64,000 bases of DNA from DASUVM01 sp963704675 (GCA_963704675.1 OY969928.1:62001-126000); one strand, 5' to 3'. Shown: positions 16,531-24,979, numbered from the stretch's first letter. A program made the numbers and translations. The notes: a model not told the origin generated them from the sequence alone.

Positions 16531-18101
16531 TTTTTCTGCAGTTCATCAATTTGCGCTTGCGTGAGCGGGGTCCACGGCGATGCGTTTGGATTCGATGATG
16601 AAGCGGCAGGGCTCTCGCCTTGGTTCCACCATTTTGCTTGATAGGGTACGCCCTTGAAGAGCACCCGTGTGTTCGTATCGTATGCCGCCGAACCTGACCA
16701 TTCAGAATAGGTACCAGCAGGTAAGGTCGTCTGTTTAACTGGTTTTTCGCCAGGCAGTACCGGACCAATTAACTCCCATGGCGTCTCCCAGGCTTGTAAT
16801 ACTGGGCTATCAGGCACATCACCCTGTGTCCACCATTTTGCTTGGTATACGTTATGGTGCCACGCTACCTTGGTACCTTGTAGATAAGCGCCTTCGGGTG
16901 ACCAAATTTGATATGGACTCTTAGCGGGATCATCTGTTTTTTGCTTAGCTGAATTTTCAGTATTTGCCTTCGTGACTACACCGGCACTCAGCGAGATGCT
17001 GCCATCAAAACCTTCACCAAGTAATTTAGCAAACATACCGCCCTCTTGCTTAATGCCGCTACATGAGTCAGAAACAACCTGAAGATCAACATAGTTACTG
17101 CCGCAAGGAACGTCACGATTGACTGACCACATTGACATACGGCTCACGCCTTTTTGGCGGGCAAATTCGCTAAAAGCTTTGGCGTCATCAAGTGTAAAAA
17201 CTTCGGCTATTTCGTCATTTTGGCCAATCATCGGTGTAGCGCCAACTTTTGCCCAGAGCGACGTGTCATTTAAGTGTATACCGGCGCGTTGATAAAGCAC
17301 GCCGAGCTGTCGTTGCGTCTGTATTAATGCACTTTCTGAAGCGGCTAACATACTTTGACCTTTAGCCCGGCTCTTGCCATAATCCATGGTCATGACATTA
17401 ACGCCAGCCAGATCGACACTATGTTTAAGTATGAGCGCAACAGCACTCGTGCCAACTTCAGTGAGGCCTTGGGGTGCGACAGGTAGTGTGAGCCATATCG
17501 CAAGTTTCTTGCCGCTATCGCGACGCTCTTTTTGCAATTCGGCAATTGCCTGCGCGCGACGAACGCCAGCGGCAGTATCGGTGAGCCCATGATTTTCAAG
17601 ATCAAGGTCAATGGTGTCGATGTTGTAGCGTTCAATCACTGCAGCGTAGGCGGCTTTGAGCTTAGCGACATCTTGGCACTTAACGGCAAGTTCATCGTTT
17701 AATAAACCCCCAAACGAAATAGCAACGTTGCCGCCCTGCTGTTGTAAACGGGCAATACGCCGATCAAGATCGAGCACAATGCCGGCTTGATCAAGCGTAT
17801 ATGCACCACCCCATGAAGGCGTACAACTATCTTTAGGTGAGGCGACGATAAACGAAAGCATCGCATCTTTTTGATCAGTTGCGCCAATCTGTTCAAAAGC
17901 AAATGTTGGGGTAGCAGTCACGTCGACGTAACCCGCAAACCAAGGTTTTGATGAGGCGACTGATTGTGCAGCCTTCCAGCCAGTAAATCCAATCGTACCC
18001 CCGGTAATAGCTGCGCCTAACATAATAATTGCTAGCATAACACGCCATGGCGAGAGCCGACGGACGGGTTCGGTATTAATAATAACTTCTTGCTGACTCA
18101 T
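16527..18101 (-). CDS. Membrane-anchored GH18 chitinase with two chitin-binding modules
   Basis: A 524-residue protein. Residues 19-41 form a membrane anchor after a basic head (VRRLSPWR). Residues about 52-355 are a glycoside hydrolase family 18 barrel with the complete catalytic signature DTIDLDLE (162-169), the final Glu being the acid. Two CBM5/12 chitin-binding modules follow, each with the hallmark YQAKWWTQG or YQAKWWNQG (about residues 400-450 and 465-515). It would hydrolyse beta-1,4 GlcNAc polymers at the cell surface. Its start overlaps by 4 bases the stop of the polysaccharide synthase gene, so synthesis and trimming of the same polymer is likely (inference). Attack on host or fungal chitin is an alternative. 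Confidence 0.92.
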   Translation of the reverse strand: MSQQEVIINTEPVRRLSPWRVMLAIIMLGAAITGGTIGFTGWKAAQSVASSKPWFAGYVDVTATPTFAFEQIGATDQKDAMLSFIVASPKDSCTPSWGGAYTLDQAGIVLDLDRRIARLQQQGGNVAISFGGLLNDELAVKCQDVAKLKAAYAAVIERYNIDTIDLDLENHGLTDTAAGVRRAQAIAELQKERRDSGKKLAIWLTLPVAPQGLTEVGTSAVALILKHSVDLAGVNVMTMDYGKSRAKGQSMLAASESALIQTQRQLGVLYQRAGIHLNDTSLWAKVGATPMIGQNDEIAEVFTLDDAKAFSEFARQKGVSRMSMWSVNRDVPCGSNYVDLQVVSDSCSGIKQEGGMFAKLLGEGFDGSISLSAGVVTKANTENSAKQKTDDPAKSPYQIWSPEGAYLQGTKVAWHHNVYQAKWWTQGDVPDSPVLQAWETPWELIGPVLPGEKPVKQTTLPAGTYSEWSGSAAYDTNTRVLFKGVPYQAKWWNQGESPAASSSNPNASPWTPLTQAQIDELQKN

Positions 18102-20374
18102 AATGATCCCTTATCTGCTATTGCTGGTTCATAGGTGCGGGCGGCAAGCGGCAAAGCTTGTTTTGCATCGCCATGATAAAGTACTGCCTGCCAATCGAGT
18201 GCTGGTTTTTGGGCCTCTGCCAAGCGAGTGGCTGGCTTCGCCTCAACGTAGAGCCATTTGGTTAAGCCGCGCCAAGTATCGGCAATCGTATGGCCAATGC
18301 CAATGTAAGCAAGAATAGCCCAAGTAGCAACAAATGCGTTGAAACCGGCGAAGATAGCATTACCCCAGTTACCAGCGAGAGTGTCACGCCAAAGTGTAAA
18401 TACCGAGAAGCTAACAATCAGCAGTGGCGCAATGACATAAATCACTGGGGCGATGGTTCGGTTTTTAACTTTTGGTGTACGAACAAATGGAATTTTCTTA
18501 CCGGTCAGCGCTTGTTGAAGCGATTTCAAGACACCTGCTAAATTAACAGGCAACAAAATAAGGTTAAAACCATAAATACGGAAAATATCGCTGCGTTTGT
18601 AACCGGCATATTTTAAATCACTTGCTTGTGCCAAGAAATAAGGCATGGCAGCTAATACGACAAATGGGCTCAGAAGCCGCCCATCATAAGGGTAGGCAAG
18701 TAAGAAAATAAGACCAAAGCTCGCCCAGGCAATTGATGCCATATAATTTAGCCTTAGAAGCGTTTCTGTGGCCGCAACATGTTCACCACCAAGCCTTCTT
18801 TTTCGAATTTGACCCCATAATTTAGGCAGAATGAGCAGCCCGCCATTCGCCCAGCGACGACGTTGTACAATTAATGAGCCAAAGTCAGGCGGAGTAGCGC
18901 TGTAGCTGAGACGTTCGGGATAATTAACAAGCGACCAGCCATGAAGCGTTAAGTCGACACTTGATTCAGTATCTTCAATAACGGTACGATCTTGAATGTA
19001 GCGTTTTATTTCAAAGCCACCAATCCATTCACTCTCAACGATGTCATCGAGTGCTTTTTTGCGAATGACTGCGTTAGCGCCAACCCAGAATGTTGCATTA
19101 TAAAAACTCATACCTTGGTGCAAAATATGCTGAATATCGGTTGTTGCACCGGCAAGACGTTCGACACGTGTGCCAGCCCCTCGGAAAGATGAATACGGCG
19201 TTTGCGTCACGGCAACACGTGCATTATCGGGTTGCTGCAGGAAGTAAACGAGGCGCAAGCAGTAATCACGCAAAAGAATCGAATCTGCATCAAGGGTAAG
19301 CAGGAATTCACTATCAGGAATAGTGTGTTTACCATATGTATCGGAGATGAGCACAGCGCCGTCAGGTGTTTGCTCTTTACGGTAGTTTTCACCCATAAGA
19401 CCAATATACGAATTAAGGTTCATTGCTTTATTTGCTTCATGCGAGAGAGAGGCGAACTGTTTACGCTCAAATGTTTCTAGTGTTGCATCAAATGTCCAGG
19501 CTAGGCGGCGATATAGCTGGTGGATACGTTCAACCGGCAGTTTAGCGCCATCTTCAGCCGAAGCTTTGAGCGCATCGCCCATCAGTTGTAGCTCTTTGGC
19601 GAGTTCGCTCAAAACTTGTCCGGTGAAGAAAATATCAACATGATCTTCGATGGTTTCTTCGCCTGCGGTGTTCATAAGCCAACGAGCTGCCCAGTGGTAG
19701 TGCTTGGCAGTTTGTTTTATTGAATTTGTATCAGCATATTTTGTAGTTGGTAAGTTTTTTTCAAATTCCATGAGCGCACCCACAAAACGGGAGCGTGGTT
19801 CAGCAAGTAATTGCATAACTTCTTCACCTAACCGACGGCTAGCTTCAAGGTTATCACTTGCTCTTTGATTCTTGGGCCTCGGATTGTCATCAATAAGTAG
19901 TACAACGCGAATATTTGGGTATTCTTGTAAGGCTGCTGAAATTAAAGTTTTGCGTACAACCTGCGGTTCTTCGCTGGCCGATGGAACAAGAACGGTAATC
20001 GAGGGTTGGTGAACTGAAAAGTATTTGTCAAGTTTGGCGCGAGGAACGCGAACATGTTTACTAAAACGTTGCAAGGCGCCTTGACGCGCTAATAAATACA
20101 TTAATGCTGAAAAGGTCAAGAAAGTGACGACGATGAGATAGCTAATTGCTTGCATCGTAAATTGAAAGCCGTGGGCACCATCAAAAAATTCACGAATAAT
20201 AGTAGTAATAACGTAAATGGCCCACAACAGAATTGTCGTGACAATTGCGAGACGAGAAAAGGCAATTTTGCGAGTTGATGGTCGTTCGTGAACAATAGAA
20301 AGGGGCTTGGTGCGTCGTTCGGCACCCCATTGTCGTTTATGGCCATAGGCGGTTTTAGATTGACGAAACGGCAT
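18098..20374 (-). CDS. GT2 processive polysaccharide synthase (cellulose/chitin synthase-like)
   Basis: A 758-residue membrane glycosyltransferase. Membrane segments at about 42-60 and 76-96 precede a GT-A domain with VLLIDD (158-163), the DxD strand LTLDADS (360-366), the acid motif IEDTE (466-470) and the product-binding QRRRW (504-508). Several further membrane segments follow (540-700), the layout of BcsA, NodC and hyaluronan synthases that polymerise and export beta-linked sugars. About 120 extra residues (170-345) separate the first strand from the DxD. It is the first intact gene of an operon with the GH18 chitinase, and the decayed deacetylase lies upstream. Confidence 0.92.
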   Translation of the reverse strand: MPFRQSKTAYGHKRQWGAERRTKPLSIVHERPSTRKIAFSRLAIVTTILLWAIYVITTIIREFFDGAHGFQFTMQAISYLIVVTFLTFSALMYLLARQGALQRFSKHVRVPRAKLDKYFSVHQPSITVLVPSASEEPQVVRKTLISAALQEYPNIRVVLLIDDNPRPKNQRASDNLEASRRLGEEVMQLLAEPRSRFVGALMEFEKNLPTTKYADTNSIKQTAKHYHWAARWLMNTAGEETIEDHVDIFFTGQVLSELAKELQLMGDALKASAEDGAKLPVERIHQLYRRLAWTFDATLETFERKQFASLSHEANKAMNLNSYIGLMGENYRKEQTPDGAVLISDTYGKHTIPDSEFLLTLDADSILLRDYCLRLVYFLQQPDNARVAVTQTPYSSFRGAGTRVERLAGATTDIQHILHQGMSFYNATFWVGANAVIRKKALDDIVESEWIGGFEIKRYIQDRTVIEDTESSVDLTLHGWSLVNYPERLSYSATPPDFGSLIVQRRRWANGGLLILPKLWGQIRKRRLGGEHVAATETLLRLNYMASIAWASFGLIFLLAYPYDGRLLSPFVVLAAMPYFLAQASDLKYAGYKRSDIFRIYGFNLILLPVNLAGVLKSLQQALTGKKIPFVRTPKVKNRTIAPVIYVIAPLLIVSFSVFTLWRDTLAGNWGNAIFAGFNAFVATWAILAYIGIGHTIADTWRGLTKWLYVEAKPATRLAEAQKPALDWQAVLYHGDAKQALPLAARTYEPAIADKGSL

Positions 20375-20465
20375 GTCAGTAACTTCCTTTCAAAGAACGT
20401 GCCCCCCGTTGCGTAATCGAGCTGCACATTGTATGCGTATCTTGGTCGAATTATATCAACTATGG

Positions 20466-20502
20466 CAAATATTACAACCTTTTAATAAAAATGTAATATT
20501 TG
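20466..20502. promoter_or_regulatory. AT-rich inverted repeat upstream of the synthase operon
   Basis: CAAATATTACA (20466-20476) and TGTAATATTTG (20492-20502) are perfect inverted repeats 15 bases apart, about 92-128 bases upstream of the synthase start. The low GC and long spacer suggest an operator rather than a terminator. The binding protein is unknown. Confidence 0.4.
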
Positions 20503-20520
20503 TTTAAGTACTTTTGGCAA

Positions 20521-20990
20521 CTAGCGCTGGCGGAAGATATGTCCATTAAAACTTGACGCGTTAGTTTCATTAATATCAAATAGTTCACTGACAGTAACTA
20601 AAATATACCCCTGACGCTGTAATTCGTCGGTAATGCTTGGCACTGTTTGTACTGTTGAGGGGTGTAGATATCGTGCAAAAGATTAATTGCACCGGGCGAG
20701 GCATGTGTCATGATATGTTGGTATGCCATCGTTGCATCGCGATGTAGCCAGTCATAACGGCACAATTTATATTATCTCGGTTAGGCGAGACTTGTTGCCG
20801 GGTATGATGACGGGCTGCTTCAGCCAACTTTCGTTCTGCATCTTTTTGCTCTTTAAGTTTTGGAAACAAGGATTGCAAAGTCTGATTATTAAAATAAGAA
20901 GTAAAACTGCATGAATAGCAGTATGACGCCTGTGTTTGGCGCGAGTATAAGTTAGTTGATATGTACAAGGATTACTTTTTATATTATAGA
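20521..20990 (-). pseudogene. Decayed polysaccharide deacetylase (NodB-like)
   Basis: Two frames on the minus strand together spell the end of a NodB-type deacetylase. ASPGAINLLHDIYTP (around 20655-20700) carries the LLHD motif. After a one-base shift, TVPSITDELQRQGYILVTVS then ELFDI leads to the stop at 20521-20523. DWLHRDATMAYQHI is found upstream in the first frame. Farther upstream, only a charged helical fragment (KLKEQKDAERKLAEAARHH) remains of the N-terminus, and the catalytic TFDDGP region is gone. The gene is therefore broken by frameshifts and an internal deletion. It precedes the GT2-GH18 pair on the same strand, so an ancestral deacetylase-synthase-chitinase operon is inferred. 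Confidence 0.7.
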
Positions 20991-21130
20991 ATTTTTAAAA
21001 CGCCATTGTTTCTTGTGAGGTGATTTCTTTTTCATATTCTGTAGAGAATCTCATAAGAATGATAGCACTAAAACATTAAGTGTTTTTTTAATTTTTGAAG
21101 TCACACTTTTGATTATAAAGTAATGAGAAA

Positions 21131-21511
21131 GGCCAGTAGTCACGCTCCGGAGAGGCGACTACTGGCCATAACCGAGGCTGCTCGGTTACCGATTGCCTAC
21201 CGGCGAAGACGTTTTTGTCGTTTGCCGGAAGTTCCCGCGATCGGTATATTGTGCGCTGTCGCGCACCGCCAGGTGACTTGTGGGTAGGCCTCTCTTGCTA
21301 CCCGAAGATCTGTTCAATAACCTGCCATGACAACTGGCGTTCGTCGTGCCAGATCATCGCCTGGATTTAGCTTGGCGGCAAGGCTAGCCACCGTTAGTGG
21401 CAGTAAGGCCTCGATGCTGGTTGATGACGGCTATAATCGGCCCCGCGGAAACGTTCCACGGCCGGTGCAAGACCATCGCATGCAGATCACCTCCCTTTCG
21501 GGTAGTCGCAT
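21131..21511 (-). ncRNA. Candidate structured non-coding RNA
   Basis: Minus-strand TTGTCA (21541-21546) and TATAAT (21518-21523), spaced by 17 bases, should start transcription near 21511. No long frame follows. Instead there is a chain of hairpins: GCCAC-TAAC-GGTGGC, CTGGC...GCCAG, GTGCG...CGCAC, and distant pairing of GGTAGGC (21284-21290) with GCCTACC (21196-21202). The series ends in the stem GGCCAGTAGTC/GACTACTGGCC (21131-21167) followed by TTTCTC. Near the 5' end there is an unusually perfect Shine-Dalgarno sequence, GGGAGGTGATC, before tiny ORFs of 16 and 30 codons, so a leader-peptide mRNA is also possible. I found no RNase P, tmRNA, SRP or 6S signature. Confidence 0.5.
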
Positions 21512-21566
21512 AATTCTATTATATAACAAAAGCGTAGTAGTGACAATTTTACTACATAATTCTGTC

Positions 21567-21623
21567 TTGAATTTCTTAGTTTGGCCACCTACAATCAGAA
21601 AGGCTCTTTTAAAGAGCACTCGG
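21567..21623 (+). promoter_or_regulatory. Promoter and 5' hairpin of protease gene 1 (duplicated leader, copy A)
   Basis: TTGAAT (21567-21572), a 17-base spacer and TACAAT (21590-21595) form the promoter. The transcript would begin just before the hairpin GCTCTTT-T-AAAGAGC (21603-21617). The 36-base block 21588-21623 recurs almost exactly upstream of the second protease at 22723-22757, so both genes should be co-regulated. Confidence 0.75.
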
Positions 21624-21676
21624 ATATAGAGATGTATACGAGTTCTTGTCGGTACAACGAGAAAGGGGTTTTCCTC

Positions 21677-22585
21677 TTGAGGAGAATCCTTCGAGGACTG
21701 GCGGCAACCGTTACGGCTGCCGCTGCTGTTCTCGCCGGAATGTCCGCACCCGCAGCACTGGCGGACGAAGTGACACCCATGATCGTCGGGGGCGAGAATG
21801 CCTCGAAGTCATGGGCCGTTTCGTTCCAGTCGACGGCCGAACCGGGCCTGCCCGCCCAGGATGGTCTCTGGCCGTCCTGCGGCGGAACGCTAATCACCAG
21901 TCAGTGGGTGCTGACAGCCGCACACTGCCCCGAAAGGGTCCTGACGTATGCTCGTGTCGGGACGCTGAACTGGCGGCAGGGTGAGTTGATCCGGGTGGCG
22001 CAGATCATTCGTCACAAGGACTTCAACCAGCCAGTTGGGGCGCAATACGACATCGCCTTGGTGAAGCTGGCCAAGCCAGTGACCACCAAACCGGTGCCGA
22101 TCTACATCGATGGCGGAGTCAACTCGCTGTCCCTGGCTCAGGGATGGGGAACGCTCTGTGACGTGGATGTGACTGACTTCCTCTGTCACGAGACCATTCC
22201 AGATCGTCTGCAGCAGCTCGCCATGAAGCAGTACGCCAGCAACTCGTGTGAGTTCCCTGGCGCTCCCGAAGTCTTCCACGGGCCGAGCATGCTTTGTCTC
22301 GGTTCTGCCGACGGCAAGCCCAAGGGAGTCTGCTTCGGTGACAGCGGTGGGCCGATTCTGCGGATGGTCGGCGACCGGGTGTATGTGATCGGGATCATCT
22401 CGGGTGATGCCGATTCTTACAGCATTCACCCGAACCTGTGCTCCACGGCGCAGAACGGTGGTCCGGGAAAGATGATGGCGACGAAGGTCGCTGCCTACAT
22501 TCCCTGGATCATCACCACTCTCATCAAGTGGGATTACCGCGCATCCCAGGAGATGAAGCAGGCGCAGTACGATCTCGCCGGCTAG
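21677..22585 (+). CDS. Secreted chymotrypsin-fold (S1) serine protease 1
   Basis: A 302-residue preproprotease starting at TTG 21677 behind GAAAGGGG (21661-21668). A Sec signal peptide (RRILRGLAATV head, ending SAPAALA) is followed by a short propeptide, EVTPM, and the mature N-terminus IVGGENA. The triad is complete: TAAHC, YDIAL and GDSGGP. The specificity position six before the catalytic Ser is Gly rather than Asp, so it is not a trypsin by preference. The last residues, KQAQYDLAG, are shared with its neighbour. Codons are visibly GC-rich compared with the flanking copper and synthase genes, suggesting acquisition from, or adaptation to, an actinobacterial source. A role in interaction with the host cell is inference. 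Confidence 0.92.
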   Translation: MRRILRGLAATVTAAAAVLAGMSAPAALADEVTPMIVGGENASKSWAVSFQSTAEPGLPAQDGLWPSCGGTLITSQWVLTAAHCPERVLTYARVGTLNWRQGELIRVAQIIRHKDFNQPVGAQYDIALVKLAKPVTTKPVPIYIDGGVNSLSLAQGWGTLCDVDVTDFLCHETIPDRLQQLAMKQYASNSCEFPGAPEVFHGPSMLCLGSADGKPKGVCFGDSGGPILRMVGDRVYVIGIISGDADSYSIHPNLCSTAQNGGPGKMMATKVAAYIPWIITTLIKWDYRASQEMKQAQYDLAG

Positions 22586-22617
22586 GGTACGCTCTAGCTA
22601 GCGAGTTGCGCTAAAAA

Positions 22618-22657
22618 GGACCGGCCCGCGCGCAGCGTGCTGCCGCGGGCCGGTTCC
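22618..22657 (+). terminator. U-less terminator-like hairpin after protease 1
   Basis: GGACCGGCCCGCG and CGCGGGCCGGTTCC form a 13-base-pair stem with one wobble. It is followed by TTGAATTTT. Confidence 0.75.
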
Positions 22658-22701
22658 TTGAATTTTACGTGTGCTGCTGCGCACTTTACAGGTAAGACTT
22701 A

Positions 22702-22757
22702 TTGAACTTATGTTTGTTGCAGCCTACAATCAGAAAGGCTCTTTGAAGAGCACTCGG
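22702..22757 (+). promoter_or_regulatory. Promoter and 5' hairpin of protease gene 2 (duplicated leader, copy B)
   Basis: TTGAAC (22702-22707), 17 bases, then TACAAT (22725-22730), followed by the hairpin GCTCTT-TG-AAGAGC (22739-22752). The block 22723-22757 matches copy A upstream of protease 1 almost base for base, while the surrounding sequence differs. Confidence 0.75.
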
Positions 22758-22820
22758 TAGCATGCCTAGGGAGTATGTGTCGAGTTCACGTAGGTTCAAC
22801 TATAGAAAGCGAGGTTTCCC

Positions 22821-23789
22821 TTGCGAGGGAAGCTCTTGAAAAGGGCGCTTGTCGCAGTGCTTGCGGCGACGAGCACCCTGGCTGGCATAACAGTGCCGAC
22901 GGCAACTGCCGATGAAGTGACACCAATGATCATTGGTGGCTCTCCAGCCGACACGCCATACACCGTCGAGTTGCAGTCGTTCCAGCCGGATCCTGAGAAC
23001 CCGGTGAGGCATGAGTGTGGCGGCGCTTATGTCGCAGCATCTGGTCGAAATTACGGCTGGGTGCTGACAATGGCGCACTGTACTGACTACGCAGGTGTCG
23101 GAAGCCAGGCACGTTTCGGATCACTCTACTGGGCGAAGGGTGGTTATACGGCCAGGGTAATTCGGGTCGTTAACCACCCGGAGTTCGATCCCAACGTGGG
23201 GTTGAACGATATCGCCCTGCTGCAGGTTCGGTTCGATCGGCCAGTAGCGAAGCGGTTGCCGCGGCTTCCGATTGCCTGGTCGGGCAACCCGGGGACCATC
23301 ACACGCGTGTTCGGTTGGGGCACATTGTGTGACCTCGATATCACCATCCCCGAGTGTCGCAAGGACATCCCCGATCGCCTGCAACAGCTCGATCTACGTC
23401 TGCTGAAGGGCGTGTCGACTGATCCGAAGGAAAGCTGCTCGCTGGTCGATCCCGCGACGGGATATGATTACTTCAAGCCGTCGAGCATGCTCTGTTACTC
23501 GTCGGCCGACGGCCAGGCGCGGGCAGCCTGTTTCGGTGATTCGGGCAGCCCGCTCACTCGAGTGCTGCCTCATGGTCAGCGCGCAGTCGTCGCACTTGTG
23601 TTGACTGATGGCGACTCGCTCGAGGTGCATCCCAACCTGTGTACGACAGGGCAGGATGGCTCTGTTCCGGGAAAGCTCATCGCAACAAGCGTGGTCGCGC
23701 ATTACTCGTGGATCATCAGTGTCCTCTACAGTTACGACAAGGCAGCGCACGGTGAGGTCAAGCAAGCACAGTACGATCTGGCCGCTTAG
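22821..23789 (+). CDS. Secreted chymotrypsin-fold (S1) serine protease 2
   Basis: A 322-residue paralogue of the preceding protease, with the same design: TTG start, signal peptide (MRGKLLKRALVAVLAAT start, ending TATA), EVTPM propeptide and IIGGSPA mature end. The triad residues are in LTMAHC, NDIALL and GDSGSP. The usual second Gly of GDSGGP is Ser, and the specificity position is Ala, so a non-tryptic preference is likely. It shares the KQAQYDLA tail with its twin. The tail may mark a shared maturation or attachment signal (inference). The two genes arose by tandem duplication that included the promoter and leader. Confidence 0.92.
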   Translation: MRGKLLKRALVAVLAATSTLAGITVPTATADEVTPMIIGGSPADTPYTVELQSFQPDPENPVRHECGGAYVAASGRNYGWVLTMAHCTDYAGVGSQARFGSLYWAKGGYTARVIRVVNHPEFDPNVGLNDIALLQVRFDRPVAKRLPRLPIAWSGNPGTITRVFGWGTLCDLDITIPECRKDIPDRLQQLDLRLLKGVSTDPKESCSLVDPATGYDYFKPSSMLCYSSADGQARAACFGDSGSPLTRVLPHGQRAVVALVLTDGDSLEVHPNLCTTGQDGSVPGKLIATSVVAHYSWIISVLYSYDKAAHGEVKQAQYDLAA

Positions 23790-23819
23790 GAATCCCTACC
23801 TGAGTAGCTGATCGTCAAC

Positions 23820-23865
23820 GAGAACCGGCCCGCATGTCTGCGGTGCAGCAGCGGGCCGGCTTCTC
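23820..23865 (+). terminator. U-less terminator-like hairpin after protease 2
   Basis: GAGAACCGGCCCGC pairs with GCGGGCCGGCTTCTC, with one mismatched base and a 17-base loop. It lies 30 bases past the stop. Confidence 0.7.
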
Positions 23866-24004
23866 TATCTCTTCAAATTACCTAAAAACAGCTAATTAAT
23901 TGCATACTTTACTTACAATGTGTTTAAAAGCTTTTTATTTTAATATTATTGATGATATTATTCAGCTAAGCTAGTAAGTTCGATCTTTGAAAAGGAGTCT
24001 AGTT

Positions 24005-24808
24005 ATGGCCCCTCAGAACACCGATCAGCCTTCGGATGAACCGTTCATTAAGTTGTTCGGCCGGCTGGAGCTATCTACGGGTGAAAAAGTTCCAACTGCT
24101 TCTCTGCCTCGTAAGTTGTTTGTGGTGCTGGCATTGGGGGCTGGCACCATTCTTCGGCCCCTAGAGCTTTGCCAAGGGATGTGGGGAAAAGATGTGCCCT
24201 CAAAGGCCGAAGAGACGCTTCAGACATATATCTTCAAGCTACGAAGGGTCGACTGTCTGCGCGAACTAATCGTGTGCTATCCCTCTGTAGGCTATTCGTT
24301 ACAGATAGACCGTCAAGAAATTGACCTCAATCGTTTCACCGATGGCATTCAAGAAGCCGAATGCCTCTTGAACAACAAACAGTTCGAGGCAGCACAAAAA
24401 GAGGTAAACAGCGTGCGTTCGATTATGGCAAGAGGTTCATTTCTTAGTGACGTGGATAATAGCTCGCCAAAACTGATAAATGCATCTGAGTGGGTTGACG
24501 ACAATTGCTTAAAACTGAACTTGATGGAGTATCAAATAGCGTTTGAGCGCGATCAGCACCTCGAGGTGCTTGAAAGTCTCTTGGCTGATTTTCGCGATAA
24601 CCCCACAAGAGAGGATGTTGCGGCGTTGGCTATGATGGCCCTTGCCAGGGCGTGCCGAAGGCCCCAAGCATTAGCCATTTACGAAAAACTGAGGTATGAA
24701 CTACGTGAGCAGTTAGGGCTTGATCCATCTGCTCAGCTGCAGCAGCTACTGCAGCTGATCTTAAACAGTGCGCCCATTCCAAACGGATTGAAGGAACTTG
24801 CTTCTTAG
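24005..24808 (+). CDS. SARP-type transcriptional regulator (winged HTH plus BTAD)
   Basis: AAAGGAG (23991-23997) sets the start at ATG 24005, giving 267 residues. Residues about 15-100 form an OmpR-like winged HTH (LFGRLELSTGEKVPTASLPR, then SKAEETLQTYIFKLRRV, then SVGYSLQ). Residues 105-260 form the bacterial transcriptional activation domain, with DLNRFTDGIQEAE, the TPR-like ALARACRRPQALAIYEKLR and the terminal ELREQLGLDPSAQLQQLLQL. This is the architecture of Streptomyces antibiotic regulatory proteins, mainly an actinobacterial family. It lies directly behind the twin proteases and is a candidate activator of them (inference). Confidence 0.88.
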   Translation: MAPQNTDQPSDEPFIKLFGRLELSTGEKVPTASLPRKLFVVLALGAGTILRPLELCQGMWGKDVPSKAEETLQTYIFKLRRVDCLRELIVCYPSVGYSLQIDRQEIDLNRFTDGIQEAECLLNNKQFEAAQKEVNSVRSIMARGSFLSDVDNSSPKLINASEWVDDNCLKLNLMEYQIAFERDQHLEVLESLLADFRDNPTREDVAALAMMALARACRRPQALAIYEKLRYELREQLGLDPSAQLQQLLQLILNSAPIPNGLKELAS

Positions 24809-24839
24809 TAGACTGCTCTTGATCGCTACCAGCTCTAAT

Positions 24840-24875
24840 GGCCACCACTTCTAAAGTTTAAAAGAAGTGGTGGCC
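24840..24875 (+). terminator. Terminator hairpin after the SARP gene
   Basis: GGCCACCACTTCT and AGAAGTGGTGGCC form a perfect 13-base-pair stem with a 10-base loop, 31 bases past the stop. It has no clear T-run. Confidence 0.75.
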
Positions 24876-24979
24876 GTTCCATGCTCAAAAGAGCTTTTAC
24901 TTGGTAGCTATATCAGAGACAGGCCTGCGTAAAGGTATTAAAGCATTCAAATACTGCTCTTTTTAATTGTAAAATAAAC

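Noticed and set aside
21478..21500. GATCACCTCC on the plus strand resembles the 3' end of 16S rRNA
   Set aside because: No rRNA sequence precedes it. On the other strand it is a Shine-Dalgarno sequence behind a good promoter, which explains the match.
21327..21629. Plus-strand 100-codon frame starting MTTGVRRARSS
   Set aside because: It runs antisense through the hairpin-rich region, has no ribosome binding site and covers the promoters of both flanking units. Probably an open frame by chance in GC-rich DNA.
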